Positions 34,049 through 42,936 are shown, numbered from the stretch's first letter. The stretch is 64,000 nucleotides of DNA from Streptococcus dysgalactiae subsp. dysgalactiae (GCF_900459225.1 NZ_UHFH01000003.1:216501-280500), one strand, 5' to 3'. The notes: generated from the sequence alone by a model not told the origin. Numbers and translations: made by a program.

Positions 34049-34633
34049 ATGGGTTGGTGGAAAGAAAGTATTGCTATCATTAAGGCTCTGGACCCAGCTG
34101 CTCGTAGCAGCCTTGAAGTCATCCTTACTTACCCAGGCATCAAAGCTTTGGCTGCCCACCGCCTATCGCACTTTTTGTGGCGGCACCATTTTAAATTATT
34201 AGCCAGGATGCACAGTCAATTCTGGCGGTTTTGGACACAGATTGAAATTCATCCCGGGGCCCAGATTGCCCCTGGTGTTTTCATTGACCATGGTGCAGGA
34301 CTTGTCATTGGTGAGACAGCTATTGTTGAAAAAGGCGTGATGCTTTATCATGGGGTGACCCTAGGTGGAACCGGAAAAGACCGTGGGAAACGCCACCCGA
34401 CTGTCCGTCAAGGAGCCTTGGTTTCGGCTCATGCCCAGGTTATTGGGCCTATTGAAATTGGAGCTAATGCTAAAGTTGGAGCAGCAGCTGTGGTGTTGTC
34501 AGACGTCCCTGAAGATGTCACAGTTGTAGGTGTGCCAGCTAAAATTGTTCGTGTCCACGGTCAAAAAGATAGTCTCAAAATCCAGAGTTTACAAGAACAA
34601 CGAGAAGCCTCTTACTACTCGTCAAAGTTATAG
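34049..34633 (+). CDS. cysE: Serine O-acetyltransferase
   Basis: A 194-residue enzyme that makes O-acetylserine, the precursor of cysteine. It has the N-terminal helical domain (LDPAARSSLEVILTYPG) and the left-handed beta-helix with IHPGAQIAPGVFIDHGAGLV (in part), GVTLGGTGKDRGKRHPT and a final hexapeptide run ending with VGVPAKIVR. The start at 34049 is chosen over 34016 because ATAGGAG lies 5 bases upstream. cysS follows nearby, a common streptococcal order. Confidence 0.93.
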   Translation: MGWWKESIAIIKALDPAARSSLEVILTYPGIKALAAHRLSHFLWRHHFKLLARMHSQFWRFWTQIEIHPGAQIAPGVFIDHGAGLVIGETAIVEKGVMLYHGVTLGGTGKDRGKRHPTVRQGALVSAHAQVIGPIEIGANAKVGAAAVVLSDVPEDVTVVGVPAKIVRVHGQKDSLKIQSLQEQREASYYSSKL

Positions 34634-34654
34634 GTCAATTAAAAAAGACAGCTG

Positions 34655-34821
34655 ATGACTGATGTGAAGAAGAATTTTTTAAATTTGCTAATGCTCTTGG
34701 CAAGCTTTAAAATTTTTGGGACTCCTTGCTGAGTGAGAGTTGGGTTTGGCTAATGCTACCAGTCTGGGGATTTATTCTCACTGTCTGGGAACTTTACAAA
34801 AATAGCAAAGTAGTCCGTTAA
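34655..34821 (+). pseudogene. Possible broken small membrane-protein gene
   Basis: The frame from ATG 34655 (MTDVKKNFLNLLMLLASFKIFG) stops at 34732. A different frame from about 34720 reads DSLLSESWVWLMLPVWGFIL and ends at 34821 with ELYKNSKVVR. Joined by one frameshift they give a ~55-residue protein with one or two hydrophobic segments. No ribosome site is clear, so the call is weak. Confidence 0.3.
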
Positions 34822-34882
34822 GCTTAGTTAGCTGGACTGACCTTCACAGCTTGTGAAGGTTTTTCGTTAATAAAGGAGCATC

Positions 34883-35113
34883 ATGAAAAAAGTAACAGTT
34901 GGCATCTATGTCATCATTGGTTTATCTATACTTGTGGCTAGTATTACGCTAATAGCCGGACTTGTCTTTTTGTTGAGACAAGAAATGGTTAAAGCAGTTG
35001 GTTACTTTATTTTGACTTTGTTCTGGCTCATCGGTCTTGCCATTAATATGAAACTATTAAAAAAGTGGAATACCATTTCAGAAAAGGATTCAAATCACCA
35101 AGATGAGGACTAA
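34883..35113 (+). CDS. Small membrane protein, unknown
   Basis: A 76-residue protein with two hydrophobic segments (VGIYVIIGLSILVASITLIA and VGYFILTLFWLIGLAI) and a charged C-terminal tail ending HQDED. AAAGGAG sits 6 bases before the ATG. It is between cysE and cysS. I do not recognise the family. Confidence 0.65.
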   Translation: MKKVTVGIYVIIGLSILVASITLIAGLVFLLRQEMVKAVGYFILTLFWLIGLAINMKLLKKWNTISEKDSNHQDED

Positions 35114-35140
35114 CGACACACCATTGAATAAGGAGTTTAC

Positions 35141-36484
35141 ATGATTAAAATTTATGATACCATGACCCGTTCGCTCCGCGAGTTTGTGCCCTTGACTGAA
35201 AATACAGTCAATATGTACGTTTGTGGACCAACAGTCTATAATTATATTCATATTGGAAATGCCAGATCTGCGGTCGCTTTTGATACGATTCGACGTTATT
35301 TTGAGTATGCTGGCTATAAGGTCAACTATGTTTCCAATTTTACCGATGTTGATGATAAAATCATCAAGGCAGCTGCACAAGCAGGGGTGTCTCCAAAAGA
35401 GCTGTCAGATCGCTTTATTGCAGCTTTTATGGAAGATACCAAGGCGCTCGGTGTTAAACCAGCTACGCAAAATCCTCGTGTTATGGATTACATGGCTGAA
35501 ATCATCTCATTTGTTCAAGTTTTAATCAGCAAAGGTTTTGCTTACGAGGTAGCTGGTGATGTGTATTTTCGAGTGGAAAAGTCAGAGCATTATGCCCAAC
35601 TAGCTAATAAAACCATATCAGAACTGGAAGTTGGAGCCAGTGGTCGGACAGATGCTGAGACAAGTTTGAAAGAAAACCCATTAGATTTTGCCCTCTGGAA
35701 ATCAGCCAAGACAGGTGAGGTTTCATGGGATAGCCCTTGGGGGCCTGGTCGTCCAGGCTGGCATATTGAATGTTCTGTGATGGCTACTGAAATTCTTGGT
35801 GACACCATCGATATTCATGGTGGCGGCGCTGATTTGGAATTTCCTCATCATACCAATGAAATTGCTCAATCTGAGGCCAAAACAGGCAAGACTTTTGCAA
35901 ACTATTGGATGCATAACGGGTTTGTCAATGTCGATAATGAAAAAATGTCCAAGTCACTAGGTAATTTTGTGACCGTTCATAACATGTTACAAACCGTTGA
36001 TGGTCAAGTTTTACGCTTTTTCCTTGCCACACAACAGTACCGAAAACCAATTAATTTCACAGATAAGGCTATTCGTGATGCGGAAGTCAATCTCAAATAC
36101 CTCAAAAACACTTTCCAACAGCCTCTGACAGAAAAGGCAGATGAGCAAGAGCTAAAACGTTTTGTCACAGCTTTCCAAGACGCTATGGACGATGATTTTA
36201 ACACAGCAAATGGGATTACCGTAGTGTTTGACATGGCTAAGTGGATTAATTCTGGTTCTTACACTGGAATGGTTAAAGAAGCCTTTGAGAAAATCTTAGC
36301 TGTTTTTGGAATCATTTTTGAAGAAGAGGTACTTAATGCGGATATTGAAGCTTTGATTGCCAAGCGACAAGAAGCACGCACAAACCGTGATTTTGCCACA
36401 GCTGATGCTATCCGAGATCAGTTAGCAGCTCAAGGCATCAAGTTGCTAGATACCAAAGATGGTGTGAGGTGGACACGTGACTAA
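35141..36484 (+). CDS. cysS: Cysteinyl-tRNA synthetase
   Basis: A 447-residue class I synthetase. The HIGH motif is HIGNAR (~36-41), the zinc ligand Cys28 is in VCGPTVYNY, further zinc residues lie in WHIECSVMA and HHTNEIAQSE, and KMSKS is in NEKMSKSLGN. The C-terminal DALR-type helical domain is complete. AAGGAG lies 9 bases upstream of the ATG. It overlaps mrnC by 8 bp, the standard arrangement. Confidence 0.96.
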   Translation: MIKIYDTMTRSLREFVPLTENTVNMYVCGPTVYNYIHIGNARSAVAFDTIRRYFEYAGYKVNYVSNFTDVDDKIIKAAAQAGVSPKELSDRFIAAFMEDTKALGVKPATQNPRVMDYMAEIISFVQVLISKGFAYEVAGDVYFRVEKSEHYAQLANKTISELEVGASGRTDAETSLKENPLDFALWKSAKTGEVSWDSPWGPGRPGWHIECSVMATEILGDTIDIHGGGADLEFPHHTNEIAQSEAKTGKTFANYWMHNGFVNVDNEKMSKSLGNFVTVHNMLQTVDGQVLRFFLATQQYRKPINFTDKAIRDAEVNLKYLKNTFQQPLTEKADEQELKRFVTAFQDAMDDDFNTANGITVVFDMAKWINSGSYTGMVKEAFEKILAVFGIIFEEEVLNADIEALIAKRQEARTNRDFATADAIRDQLAAQGIKLLDTKDGVRWTRD

Positions 36485-36878
36485 TCCAGTTGATGTGAAT
36501 TTGATCAATGGCATTGCCCTAGCCTTCGAAGGTGATGCGGTTTATTCCTACTATATTCGCCGCCATCTGATTTTTCAAGGCAAAACGAAACCTAGCCAGC
36601 TACACCATTTAGCAACGAGATACGTTTCTGCTAGGGCACAAGCTAATCTGATTCAGGCTATGCTAGAAGCGCAGCTATTGACCGAAAAAGAAGAAGACAT
36701 TTACAGACGTGGTCGCAACACCAACAGTCACACCAAAGCTAAAAATGCGGACGTGGTGACTTATCGGATGTCAACAGGATTTGAAGCCGTCATGGGCTAT
36801 CTTGATATGACTGACCAAAAGGCTCGTTTAGAAGAATTGATTACATGGTGTATCACCTATGTGGAAAAGAATGCATAA
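36477..36878 (+). CDS. mrnC: Mini-ribonuclease III
   Basis: A 133-residue RNase III-type catalytic domain without a dsRNA-binding domain. Its role in Firmicutes is maturation of 23S rRNA. It has GIALAFEGDAVYSYYIRRHL (signature, ~11-30) and YRRGRNTNSHTKAKNADVVTY. It starts with GTG inside the end of cysS, with GAGG 8 bases upstream, so it is translationally coupled. Confidence 0.93.
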   Translation: MTNPVDVNLINGIALAFEGDAVYSYYIRRHLIFQGKTKPSQLHHLATRYVSARAQANLIQAMLEAQLLTEKEEDIYRRGRNTNSHTKAKNADVVTYRMSTGFEAVMGYLDMTDQKARLEELITWCITYVEKNA

Positions 36879-36886
36879 CCATGCGC

Positions 36887-36915
36887 GAGAGTTCTCCTAG
36901 GAGGCTCTCTTTCAT
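36887..36915 (+). terminator. mrnC terminator
   Basis: GAGAG and CTCTC arms with the inner palindrome CTCCTAGGAG, followed by TTTC. Confidence 0.7.
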
Positions 36916-37172
36916 TGTTTCAAAATGATTGCGTATACCATTTTGGTAATGGCTTAGAATTGCTGGTTACTAGGTGGCATTTAGGAAGATTTCAAACTAA
37001 TAGAATTAGCTCTGCCAGCAGGGATGATTATCATGATTGTTGTTATGATACATCATTTAACATAAGGAGTACTAGAGGCATGACTTCTTAAAGAAACAAT
37101 TGTAATATATTTGAAATAATTTTAACAAAAAAGACACAAAACTATTGCAAAAATTTTCGAATAGATTATAAT
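36916..37172 (+). promoter_or_regulatory. Intergenic region with promoter of the next gene
   Basis: Promoter TTGCAA (37145-37150), 16 bp, TATAAT (37167-37172). The rest (36916-37140) holds short hydrophobic codon runs such as PAGMIIMIVVMIHHL near 37020 that end in stops and may be decayed coding sequence; no gene can be supported. Confidence 0.5.
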
Positions 37173-37211
37173 GAAAGAGTAAAAAAACGAAACACAGAGG
37201 AGACCCCTGTT

Positions 37212-37997
37212 ATGACATCTATAAAAAAATCACTTGGATTAATCTCAACCACTTTACTTATAGCTTCTGTTTTATCTGTGAGCTCACCTTATGCTGTCTA
37301 TGCAGAGGACAGTCAACCAGACAAGATGACTGCAGAAACCAAAACTAATCAGGTTAATGTAGACGCAAGTATGCGTGGAAATGAACCGTATATTGACGCA
37401 ACTATTGCGACCGAGCAACCGGTTAGTCAATCTGCTCAAGCAACTGTTATGCTTCAAGATGCCAATGGCAATACCATTACCAGCTGGGTTTATACCATGA
37501 CACCAGGACAACGTCGATTTACAGCCTGGTTTGATTTAACTGGTCTAAAAAGCAATGATTACCGTGTTGCGGTGAGTGTTCAGGACAAGGAAGCGTTGGC
37601 TAGTGGTCAATCGACAGCTGTTCATTTTGATCAGACTAAAGCTAAAAAATCCCCAGCAAGCAATGACAAAAAGACCACAACACCCAACCAAAATAACCAG
37701 TCTACTGCTAGCACCATAACTGGTGGGCAGCAGTCAAACTTGGCTTCAGGAACAAATGGCAATGCTAACCAGCAAATAACAAGAACAACCCAAGGGAATA
37801 CTTCTCAAAAAACAGCATCTGCTAAGGTTACTTCAGGTACTCAAGAAGATAAAAACCAAGATACTAAAATGTTAGCTGACCGAGAAGAAGAGAAGACGGA
37901 ACCTAAAAAAGGCTTTCCTTGGCTTTTATCAGGTTTAGTGGCAGTCGTTGCTTTGAGCTTGTTTCTTGTTATCCAAAAAGTCGCTAAGCGAAAATAA
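37212..37997 (+). CDS. Secreted, membrane-anchored protein
   Basis: A 261-residue protein with a signal peptide (SLGLISTTLLIASVLSVSS, cleavage probably after VYA, ~33), a beta-rich extracellular domain (~45-145, DATIATEQPVSQSAQATVML), a long Thr/Asn/Gln/Ser-rich linker (~150-225), a basic/acidic stretch and a C-terminal transmembrane helix (FPWLLSGLVAVVALSLFLVI) followed by QKVAKRK. There is no LPxTG, so it is membrane-held rather than sortase-linked. The function is unknown. It has its own promoter and GGAGACC ribosome site. Confidence 0.75.
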   Translation: MTSIKKSLGLISTTLLIASVLSVSSPYAVYAEDSQPDKMTAETKTNQVNVDASMRGNEPYIDATIATEQPVSQSAQATVMLQDANGNTITSWVYTMTPGQRRFTAWFDLTGLKSNDYRVAVSVQDKEALASGQSTAVHFDQTKAKKSPASNDKKTTTPNQNNQSTASTITGGQQSNLASGTNGNANQQITRTTQGNTSQKTASAKVTSGTQEDKNQDTKMLADREEEKTEPKKGFPWLLSGLVAVVALSLFLVIQKVAKRK

Positions 37998-38028
37998 GTG
38001 AGCTGACACATCTATTTTGAGGCATCCG

Positions 38029-38037
38029 TGGTATAAT
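38029..38037 (+). promoter_or_regulatory. rlmB extended -10 promoter (leaderless)
   Basis: TG-G-TATAAT ends 7 bases before the rlmB ATG. No ribosome-binding site lies between, so the mRNA should begin at or next to the start codon. Confidence 0.55.
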
Positions 38038-38044
38038 AAGAACT

Positions 38045-38791
38045 ATGAAAGATAAAGATACTATTGAAACAAACGACATCGTTTATGGTGTCCATGCTGT
38101 GACGGAAAGTCTCCACGCCAACACAGGAAACAAACTCTATATCCAAGAGGATTTAAGAGGAAAAAACGTTGATAACATCAAGCGTTTAGCCACTGAGAAG
38201 AAGGTGTCTATTTCCTGGACACCTAAGAAAACCTTATCAGAAATGACAGAAGGAGCAGTTCATCAAGGTTTTGTCCTTAGAGTATCAGCCTTTGCTTATA
38301 CCGAGTTGGATGTGATTTTAGAAAAAGCAGAGCAAGAAGAGAACCCTTTGATTTTGATTTTAGATGGTTTGACAGACCCTCATAATTTAGGGTCTATTCT
38401 GCGAACAGCTGACGCGACCAATGTGTGTGGGGTGATTATACCTAAACATCGTGCCGTCGGCGTTACATCGGTTGTTTCAAAAACATCAACAGGAGCTGTG
38501 GAGCATGTTCCGATTGCCCGTGTAACTAATCTCAGTCAAACGCTGGATAAGCTGAAAGCAAAAGGATTCTGGACATTTGGTACAGACATGAATGGAACCC
38601 CCTCGCATCGTTGGAATACCAGCGGGAAGTTAGCCCTGATTATTGGAAATGAAGGGAAAGGTATTTCGGCCAACATTAAAAAACAGGTTGATGAGATGAT
38701 TACGATTCCGATGAACGGTCATGTACAAAGCCTAAATGCTAGTGTCGCGGCAGCTATTTTGATGTATGAAGTTTTCCGTAATAGACTATAA
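38045..38791 (+). CDS. rlmB: 23S rRNA 2'-O-ribose methyltransferase, TrmH/RlmB family
   Basis: A 248-residue SPOUT methyltransferase. An N-terminal substrate-binding domain (~10-85) is followed by the knotted catalytic domain: LDGLTDPHNLGSILRTADA (motif 1, ~113-131), IIGNEGKGIS (motif 2, ~198-207) and MNGHVQSLNASVAAAILMYE (motif 3). It has no upstream Shine-Dalgarno. A YacP-type nuclease gene follows after 3 bp, as in many Firmicutes. Confidence 0.9.
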   Translation: MKDKDTIETNDIVYGVHAVTESLHANTGNKLYIQEDLRGKNVDNIKRLATEKKVSISWTPKKTLSEMTEGAVHQGFVLRVSAFAYTELDVILEKAEQEENPLILILDGLTDPHNLGSILRTADATNVCGVIIPKHRAVGVTSVVSKTSTGAVEHVPIARVTNLSQTLDKLKAKGFWTFGTDMNGTPSHRWNTSGKLALIIGNEGKGISANIKKQVDEMITIPMNGHVQSLNASVAAAILMYEVFRNRL

Positions 38792-38794
38792 CTA

Positions 38795-39310
38795 ATGAAA
38801 AAACGTATTTTGTTAGTTGATGGTTATAATATGATTGCTTTTTGGCAATCCACACGTCAACTATTTAAAACCAATCAGCTAGATCAGGCACGTAACATAC
38901 TTTTAACAAAACTTAACCATTATGCCCATTTTGAGAATATTAACATTATTTGTGTTTTTGATGCTCAATATGTGCCAGGATTGAGACAGCGTTACGACCA
39001 ATACAAAATCTCCGTTGTGTTTACCGAAGAAGAAACGGCAGATGCTTATATTGAACGCATGGCTGCAGAGTTAAACACTGCGATTCACTTAGTAGAAGTG
39101 GCAACCAGTGATTTGAATGAACAGTGGACCATTTTCTCCCAAGGTGCCCTGCGGGTAACTGCTAGAGAGTTAGAGCAAAGGGTTAATACTGTCAAAGCTG
39201 ATTTAGATAAAATGGCTCAGGCAATTGACTTAAAAACACCCAAACTGAGACCATTTGATCAAAGTCAAATGAATCAATTAAAAGACTTCATGACGCATTT
39301 AGAGGATTGA
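38795..39310 (+). CDS. YacP/Rae1-like NYN-domain ribonuclease
   Basis: A 171-residue NYN (PIN-like) protein. The acidic active-site positions are visible in LLVDGYNMI (~5-13), VFDAQYVPG and VATSDLNEQ. In Bacillus the orthologue Rae1 cleaves mRNA in a translation-dependent manner. It starts 3 bp after rlmB with no separate promoter, so it is in the same operon. Confidence 0.85.
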   Translation: MKKRILLVDGYNMIAFWQSTRQLFKTNQLDQARNILLTKLNHYAHFENINIICVFDAQYVPGLRQRYDQYKISVVFTEEETADAYIERMAAELNTAIHLVEVATSDLNEQWTIFSQGALRVTARELEQRVNTVKADLDKMAQAIDLKTPKLRPFDQSQMNQLKDFMTHLED

Positions 39311-39405
39311 TAGTTTTATACTCGCTAAGTGCGAGTTTTGATAGAATAAGGCGATAATAATTTGATGTTCAAACTAAATAAAAACATCTAATGAGTAGAG
39401 ACGCT

Positions 39406-40266
39406 ATGACTTTTACTTTAATGACAGATTCCACTGCGGATTTGTGCCCTTCTTGGGCGGACGACCATAATATAGTTCTTATGGGATTAATTATTACATG
39501 TGATGGTAAGGTCTATGAAACGGTAGGGCCAGATCGCCTTAGGAGTGATTCTCTCTTGGAAAAAATGAAAGCAGGCAGTCATCCTCAAACTAGTCAAATT
39601 AATGTGGGAGAGTTTGAGGCAGTTTTCAGAGAGCATGCGAAGCATCAAAAACCTCTTTTGTATTTAGCATTTTCATCAGTCCTTTCAGGAACCTATCACA
39701 GTGCTATGATGGCTCGTGATATGGTGTTAGAAGATTATCCAGATGCCGTGATAGAAGTTGTTGACACTTTGGCTGCTTCAGGCGGTGAAGGTTATTTAAC
39801 GATTCTAGCTGCGGAAGCTAGAGATAGTGGCAAAACGATTAGCGAAACCAAAGTGCTCATTGAAAATATCTTACCCCGACTACGCACTTATTTCTTGGTA
39901 GATGATCTCTTTCATTTGATGCGCGGTGGACGGTTATCAAAAAGTTCTGCTTTTCTAGGTAGCTTGGCCAGTATCAAGCCTCTTTTGTGGATTGATGCAG
40001 AAGGGAAATTAGTTCCTATCGCAAAGATTCGAGGCCGTCAAAAAGCCATCAAAGAAATGGTAGCACAAGTGGAAAAAGATATTGCGGATTCGACGGTGAT
40101 TGTGTCTTACACCAGTGACCAAGAGGGTGCTGAGAAGTTACGAGAGCAACTTCTAGCACGTGAGGCTGTTAGCGACGTTCTTATGATGCCACTTGGACCA
40201 GTTATCTCAGCTCACGTTGGACCTAACACCTTGGCAGTTTTTGTTATTGGGCAGAATCCCCGTTAA
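39406..40266 (+). CDS. DegV-family fatty-acid-binding protein
   Basis: A 286-residue protein beginning [13 protein letters not shown], with [29 protein letters not shown] and [13 protein letters not shown], all DegV hallmarks. Relatives bind a fatty acid and, as FakB proteins, present it to the FakA kinase. The start at 39406 matches the family N-terminus; ATG 39391 is in frame 5 codons earlier. Neither has a strong ribosome site. An IS element lies just downstream. Confidence 0.85.
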   Translation: MTFTLMTDSTADLCPSWADDHNIVLMGLIITCDGKVYETVGPDRLRSDSLLEKMKAGSHPQTSQINVGEFEAVFREHAKHQKPLLYLAFSSVLSGTYHSAMMARDMVLEDYPDAVIEVVDTLAASGGEGYLTILAAEARDSGKTISETKVLIENILPRLRTYFLVDDLFHLMRGGRLSKSSAFLGSLASIKPLLWIDAEGKLVPIAKIRGRQKAIKEMVAQVEKDIADSTVIVSYTSDQEGAEKLREQLLAREAVSDVLMMPLGPVISAHVGPNTLAVFVIGQNPR

Positions 40267-40324
40267 TCAGTTATAAGGATTGAAGAGAAATCTGAAGTGA
40301 CCCCCAAAAGTTGGACATTATATT

Positions 40325-41122
40325 TTAAGTTAAGGATTGAGTTCTGTATTGCACAGGACTTAGTCCTTTTAATGTAAGTTTGATTCGTTTAGTGTTGTAG
40401 TAGTTGATATATTCTGAAATAGCTGTTTTTAATGTTTCGAGGGAAGTAAATTCCTTCTCAAACCCATAAAACATTTCTGTCTTCAATGTTCCAAAAAAAG
40501 ATTCCATCATGCCGTTATCTAAGCTATTTCCTTTACGCGACATGGACGGTCTCATTCCATGCACCTCAAGAAAATGATGGTAGTAAGTGTGTTGATATTG
40601 CCATCCTTGGTCACTATGTAAAATAGTGCCCTGGTAAGTTTGTTCAGGAAAAGCCTCGGAAAGCATCGTTTTAAGTTGTTGTAAGTTTGGCGAGGTAGAT
40701 AAATGATATGCAATAATCTCACTGTTAAAGCCATCAAGAACTGGTGATAGATACAATTTTTGATCACTAGCAGGAATTGAAAACTCTGTGACATCGGTAT
40801 AACACTTCTTAAGTGGTTGGGTAGCTTTAAATTGACGCTTAATGAGATTATCAGCTTTCTTGCCAACCTCACCTTTATAAGAGTTATAGCGACGTTTCGC
40901 ACGGATTCTAGCTTTCAAACCAAGTTCTGTCATCAAACGTTGAACTTTCTTATGATTAACTTTATAGCCTCGATTTTTAAGTTCGAGGTGAATTCTACGG
41001 TAACCATATCTCCCTTTGTTCTCAGAATAAATATCTTGAATAGCTTCTTTTAATTCTTTGTTGTTATCTCCCTGAGTTAGACGTTTAACCTGATAATAGT
41101 AGGTTGATCGAGACAGCTTCAA
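40325..41122 (-). CDS. IS3-family transposase OrfB (DDE catalytic subunit)
   Basis: The frame contains the rve integrase core: KCYTDVTEFSIPA (first Asp), LHSDQGWQYQH (second Asp) and NSLDNGMMESFFGTLKTE (Glu). The HTH_21-like N-terminus includes GRYGYRRIHLELKNRGY. The listed start is a TTG; the frame is open further upstream (QGLINVFDLRILLNIL) into the end of OrfA, so the active enzyme is most likely an OrfAB fusion made by -1 frameshifting. Confidence 0.9.
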   Translation of the reverse strand: MKLSRSTYYYQVKRLTQGDNNKELKEAIQDIYSENKGRYGYRRIHLELKNRGYKVNHKKVQRLMTELGLKARIRAKRRYNSYKGEVGKKADNLIKRQFKATQPLKKCYTDVTEFSIPASDQKLYLSPVLDGFNSEIIAYHLSTSPNLQQLKTMLSEAFPEQTYQGTILHSDQGWQYQHTYYHHFLEVHGMRPSMSRKGNSLDNGMMESFFGTLKTEMFYGFEKEFTSLETLKTAISEYINYYNTKRIKLTLKGLSPVQYRTQSLT

Positions 41123-41157
41123 AATATTAAGTAGGATTCTTAAATCAAATACATTGA

Positions 41158-41673
41158 TTAGTCCTTGAATGATTTCTGTTGCTCTTTGAGCCTTGCTTCG
41201 TCCCTCAATCGGAGTTCTCTCAACTTTTTTAGTACGGCATTCTCCGCTCTAAGGTACTCATTATCATATTGAAGACGCTCTAATTCAGTCATTTCTTCAA
41301 GTTTTTTCTTTGGTTTGCGTCCCATCTTTACAGGTCTCCCTCTTGATTTCTCAAGAATAGTATACCCGTTTTTCTTGTATTGCGCTATCCAATTAGGAAG
41401 CATTCCCTTGTTTGGTAATCCATAATCTAGAGAAACCTCTAGCTGAGACCTACCTTTCATCAGAACTTCGTTTATGATTTCCTGCTTTAGTTCAGGAGAA
41501 TAATACCTATTTTTCCTTTTACAAACACTTTCCAATCCGTGTATATCAATAAGGCGGACCATGTATTGAAGGTTATACTTACTCATATTAAATGTTTGAC
41601 TGATTTTAGGCCATGTCCAACCAGATTGTCGTAAGCGATAGATTTCAATTTTATCTTCATAACTTAATTTCAT
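41158..41673 (-). CDS. IS3-family transposase OrfA
   Basis: A 171-residue DNA-binding protein with two helix-turn-helix units (YEDKIEIYRLRQSGWTWPKI in part; RSQLEVSLDYGLPNKGML) and a C-terminal leucine-zipper-like stretch (ELERLQYDNEYLRAENAVLK). The start at 41673 (MKLSYEDK) is the family-typical one; GGGGTG is upstream. It contains the slippery heptamer at 41224-41230. Confidence 0.88.
   Translation of the reverse strand: MKLSYEDKIEIYRLRQSGWTWPKISQTFNMSKYNLQYMVRLIDIHGLESVCKRKNRYYSPELKQEIINEVLMKGRSQLEVSLDYGLPNKGMLPNWIAQYKKNGYTILEKSRGRPVKMGRKPKKKLEEMTELERLQYDNEYLRAENAVLKKLRELRLRDEARLKEQQKSFKD
41224..41230 (-). other. Slippery heptamer A_AAA_AAG for -1 frameshifting
   Basis: In the OrfA frame the codons read CTA AAA AAG, the exact phase for tandem -1 slippage. 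The shifted frame is open through to OrfB. This is the standard IS3 mechanism for the OrfAB transposase. Confidence 0.7.
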
Positions 41674-41837
41674 AGAAAAACACCCCAAAAGTTAGATTTG
41701 TTGTCTAACTTTTGGGGTGCAGTTCAATCTTCAATTCTTTTTTGATACTTAAATCAATCAAAATGTAAAATATAGTCGACAAAATATCCAAAATAATTTA
41801 TATTATGTCATATAAAAGGTCGAAGGAGAAATAAATC

Positions 41838-42536
41838 ATGCTTGATAGCAAACAAAATCTCGTTAAGTCGCAATGGAGTTTCATTGTCATAACAGCAGTG
41901 ATGGATCTAGTTGTGATAGTAGCAACACTGCTGGCTACAATCAGTTTTCAACGTTATTTATTTGGAGGCGCAGCTGTTATATTGACTAGCTGTCTCATAT
42001 TGTTGGTATGGGGACTAAAGACAGCGAAAAAGCTCCAAACGAGACTAGACAGCAAGGAAGTACTGGATTCTAAGGTAAGGGACAATCAGAAGCTGCCCAA
42101 ATATGATGAACGCCAAAAACAGATTCTTCTCAAAGGATACACTATTGGGTTTTGGTTTATGATTGTGGTTGTCTGGCTGTCACTCTTTATTAGCCGATTC
42201 ACAGAGGGACTGGTATCTGCAAGCTTCCTCTTTACGTTGGCTTTATGGGGAGGGTTGGCAGTTCAAACGACATATTGTAACCTCAACGGAGCTTCCCCAT
42301 TTGTGGATAGGCGCTTTGGAAAACAAGGAGTACTGATGGGGATGATAGCAACAGGAATGAGCTTAGTCGTTATAGGCTTGGCAGTAAGAGAGATGATGAC
42401 AGGACCGCTTAAAATGGGAAATTTTTTCAAGGTTGGCGGCAGTGGGTCTTTGATGGTGTTAGGAATAACGCTTCTTAGTATGGGAGCTAGTATTCTCTAT
42501 CGTCATTATCTGGATGCTAAAGAGGCAGATGAATGA
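41838..42536 (+). CDS. Membrane protein paired with an XRE regulator
   Basis: A 232-residue protein with about six hydrophobic segments and a cytosolic basic loop (KLQTRLDSKEVLDSK). It resembles streptococcal DUF3169-type membrane proteins that pair with a small Cro/CI regulator, but the family assignment is uncertain. GAAGGAGAA precedes the ATG. Its stop overlaps the regulator start (ATGA). Such pairs may be signal-sensing units or mobile accessory genes. Confidence 0.6.
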   Translation: MLDSKQNLVKSQWSFIVITAVMDLVVIVATLLATISFQRYLFGGAAVILTSCLILLVWGLKTAKKLQTRLDSKEVLDSKVRDNQKLPKYDERQKQILLKGYTIGFWFMIVVVWLSLFISRFTEGLVSASFLFTLALWGGLAVQTTYCNLNGASPFVDRRFGKQGVLMGMIATGMSLVVIGLAVREMMTGPLKMGNFFKVGGSGSLMVLGITLLSMGASILYRHYLDAKEADE

Positions 42537-42739
42537 AGAACCTCAAATTAAAAGCAGCGCGTGCAGGCAAGGATTTGTCTCAACAAGCTCTAGCAGATTT
42601 AGTAGGCGTCTCCAGACAAACGATTGCCGCTGTTGAAAAAGGTGATTACAACCCAACGATTAATCTTTGCATTGCCATTTGTCGAGTGGTTGATAAGACC
42701 TTAGACGATCTTTTTTGGGAGGCTGATGATTCCCAATAA
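42533..42739 (+). CDS. Small XRE-family regulator
   Basis: A 68-residue single-domain HTH (LKAARAGKDLSQQALADLVG, VSRQTIAAVEKGDYNPTI) of the YozG/Cro type. It starts with ATGA overlapping the stop of the membrane protein gene, so the two are co-translated. It probably regulates its own operon. Confidence 0.85.
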   Translation: MKNLKLKAARAGKDLSQQALADLVGVSRQTIAAVEKGDYNPTINLCIAICRVVDKTLDDLFWEADDSQ

Positions 42740-42810
42740 CATCAGCAGAGCAGCTCTGCCATTCCCCAAAAACGAAAGAAAAAATAATCCAATAAAAATG
42801 GCTAAAGCAC

Positions 42811-42840
42811 TTGACTAGAGCCTGTTAAGTTTGATATTAT
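42811..42840 (+). promoter_or_regulatory. rplM-rpsI promoter
   Basis: TTGACT (42811-42816), 18 bp, TATTAT (42835-42840). Confidence 0.75.
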
Positions 42841-42848
42841 AGTAGGCG

Positions 42849-42936
42849 GTATTGTTTACCCCATTTGAAAGGCCCCGGAACCTTCCAAATACCTTCGATG
42901 GGACGGAACACCCATCACCCTGTAAACAAATATTAC
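42849..42936 (+). ncRNA. L13-type ribosomal leader
   Basis: GTATTGTTTAC (42849-42859) pairs with GTAAACAAATATTAC (42922-42936), enclosing GGCCCCGGAACCTTCC and CGATGGGACGGAACACCCATC hairpins. Position and architecture match the L13 leader class of Firmicutes, where excess L13 is thought to repress the operon. The identification is from memory of that class. Confidence 0.7.

Larger units (their letters stand above)
40298..41721 (-). mobile_element. IS3-family insertion sequence, about 1424 bp
   Basis: Bounded by imperfect inverted repeats, left TGACCCCCAAAAGTTGGACA and right (complement) TGCACCCCAAAAGTTAGACA, with TG...CA ends. It carries two overlapping transposase frames on the minus strand, joined by an A_AAA_AAG slippery site. 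No obvious 3-4 bp target duplication is visible (AAG on the left, GTT on the right). Both frames look intact, so it may be active. Confidence 0.9.
40276..41743 (+). terminator. degV terminator split by the IS element
   Basis: AGGATTGAAGA (40276-40286) and TCTTCAATTCT (41728-41738) would pair along 11 bp with one G-T, and a T5 run follows the second arm. The IS occupies the loop between them. Removing it gives a normal intrinsic terminator with a 17-nt loop. Confidence 0.55.

Noticed and set aside
36960-37090. Possible remnant of a transporter end (PAGMIIMIVVMIHHL)
   Set aside because: Too short and lacks any upstream coding continuity.
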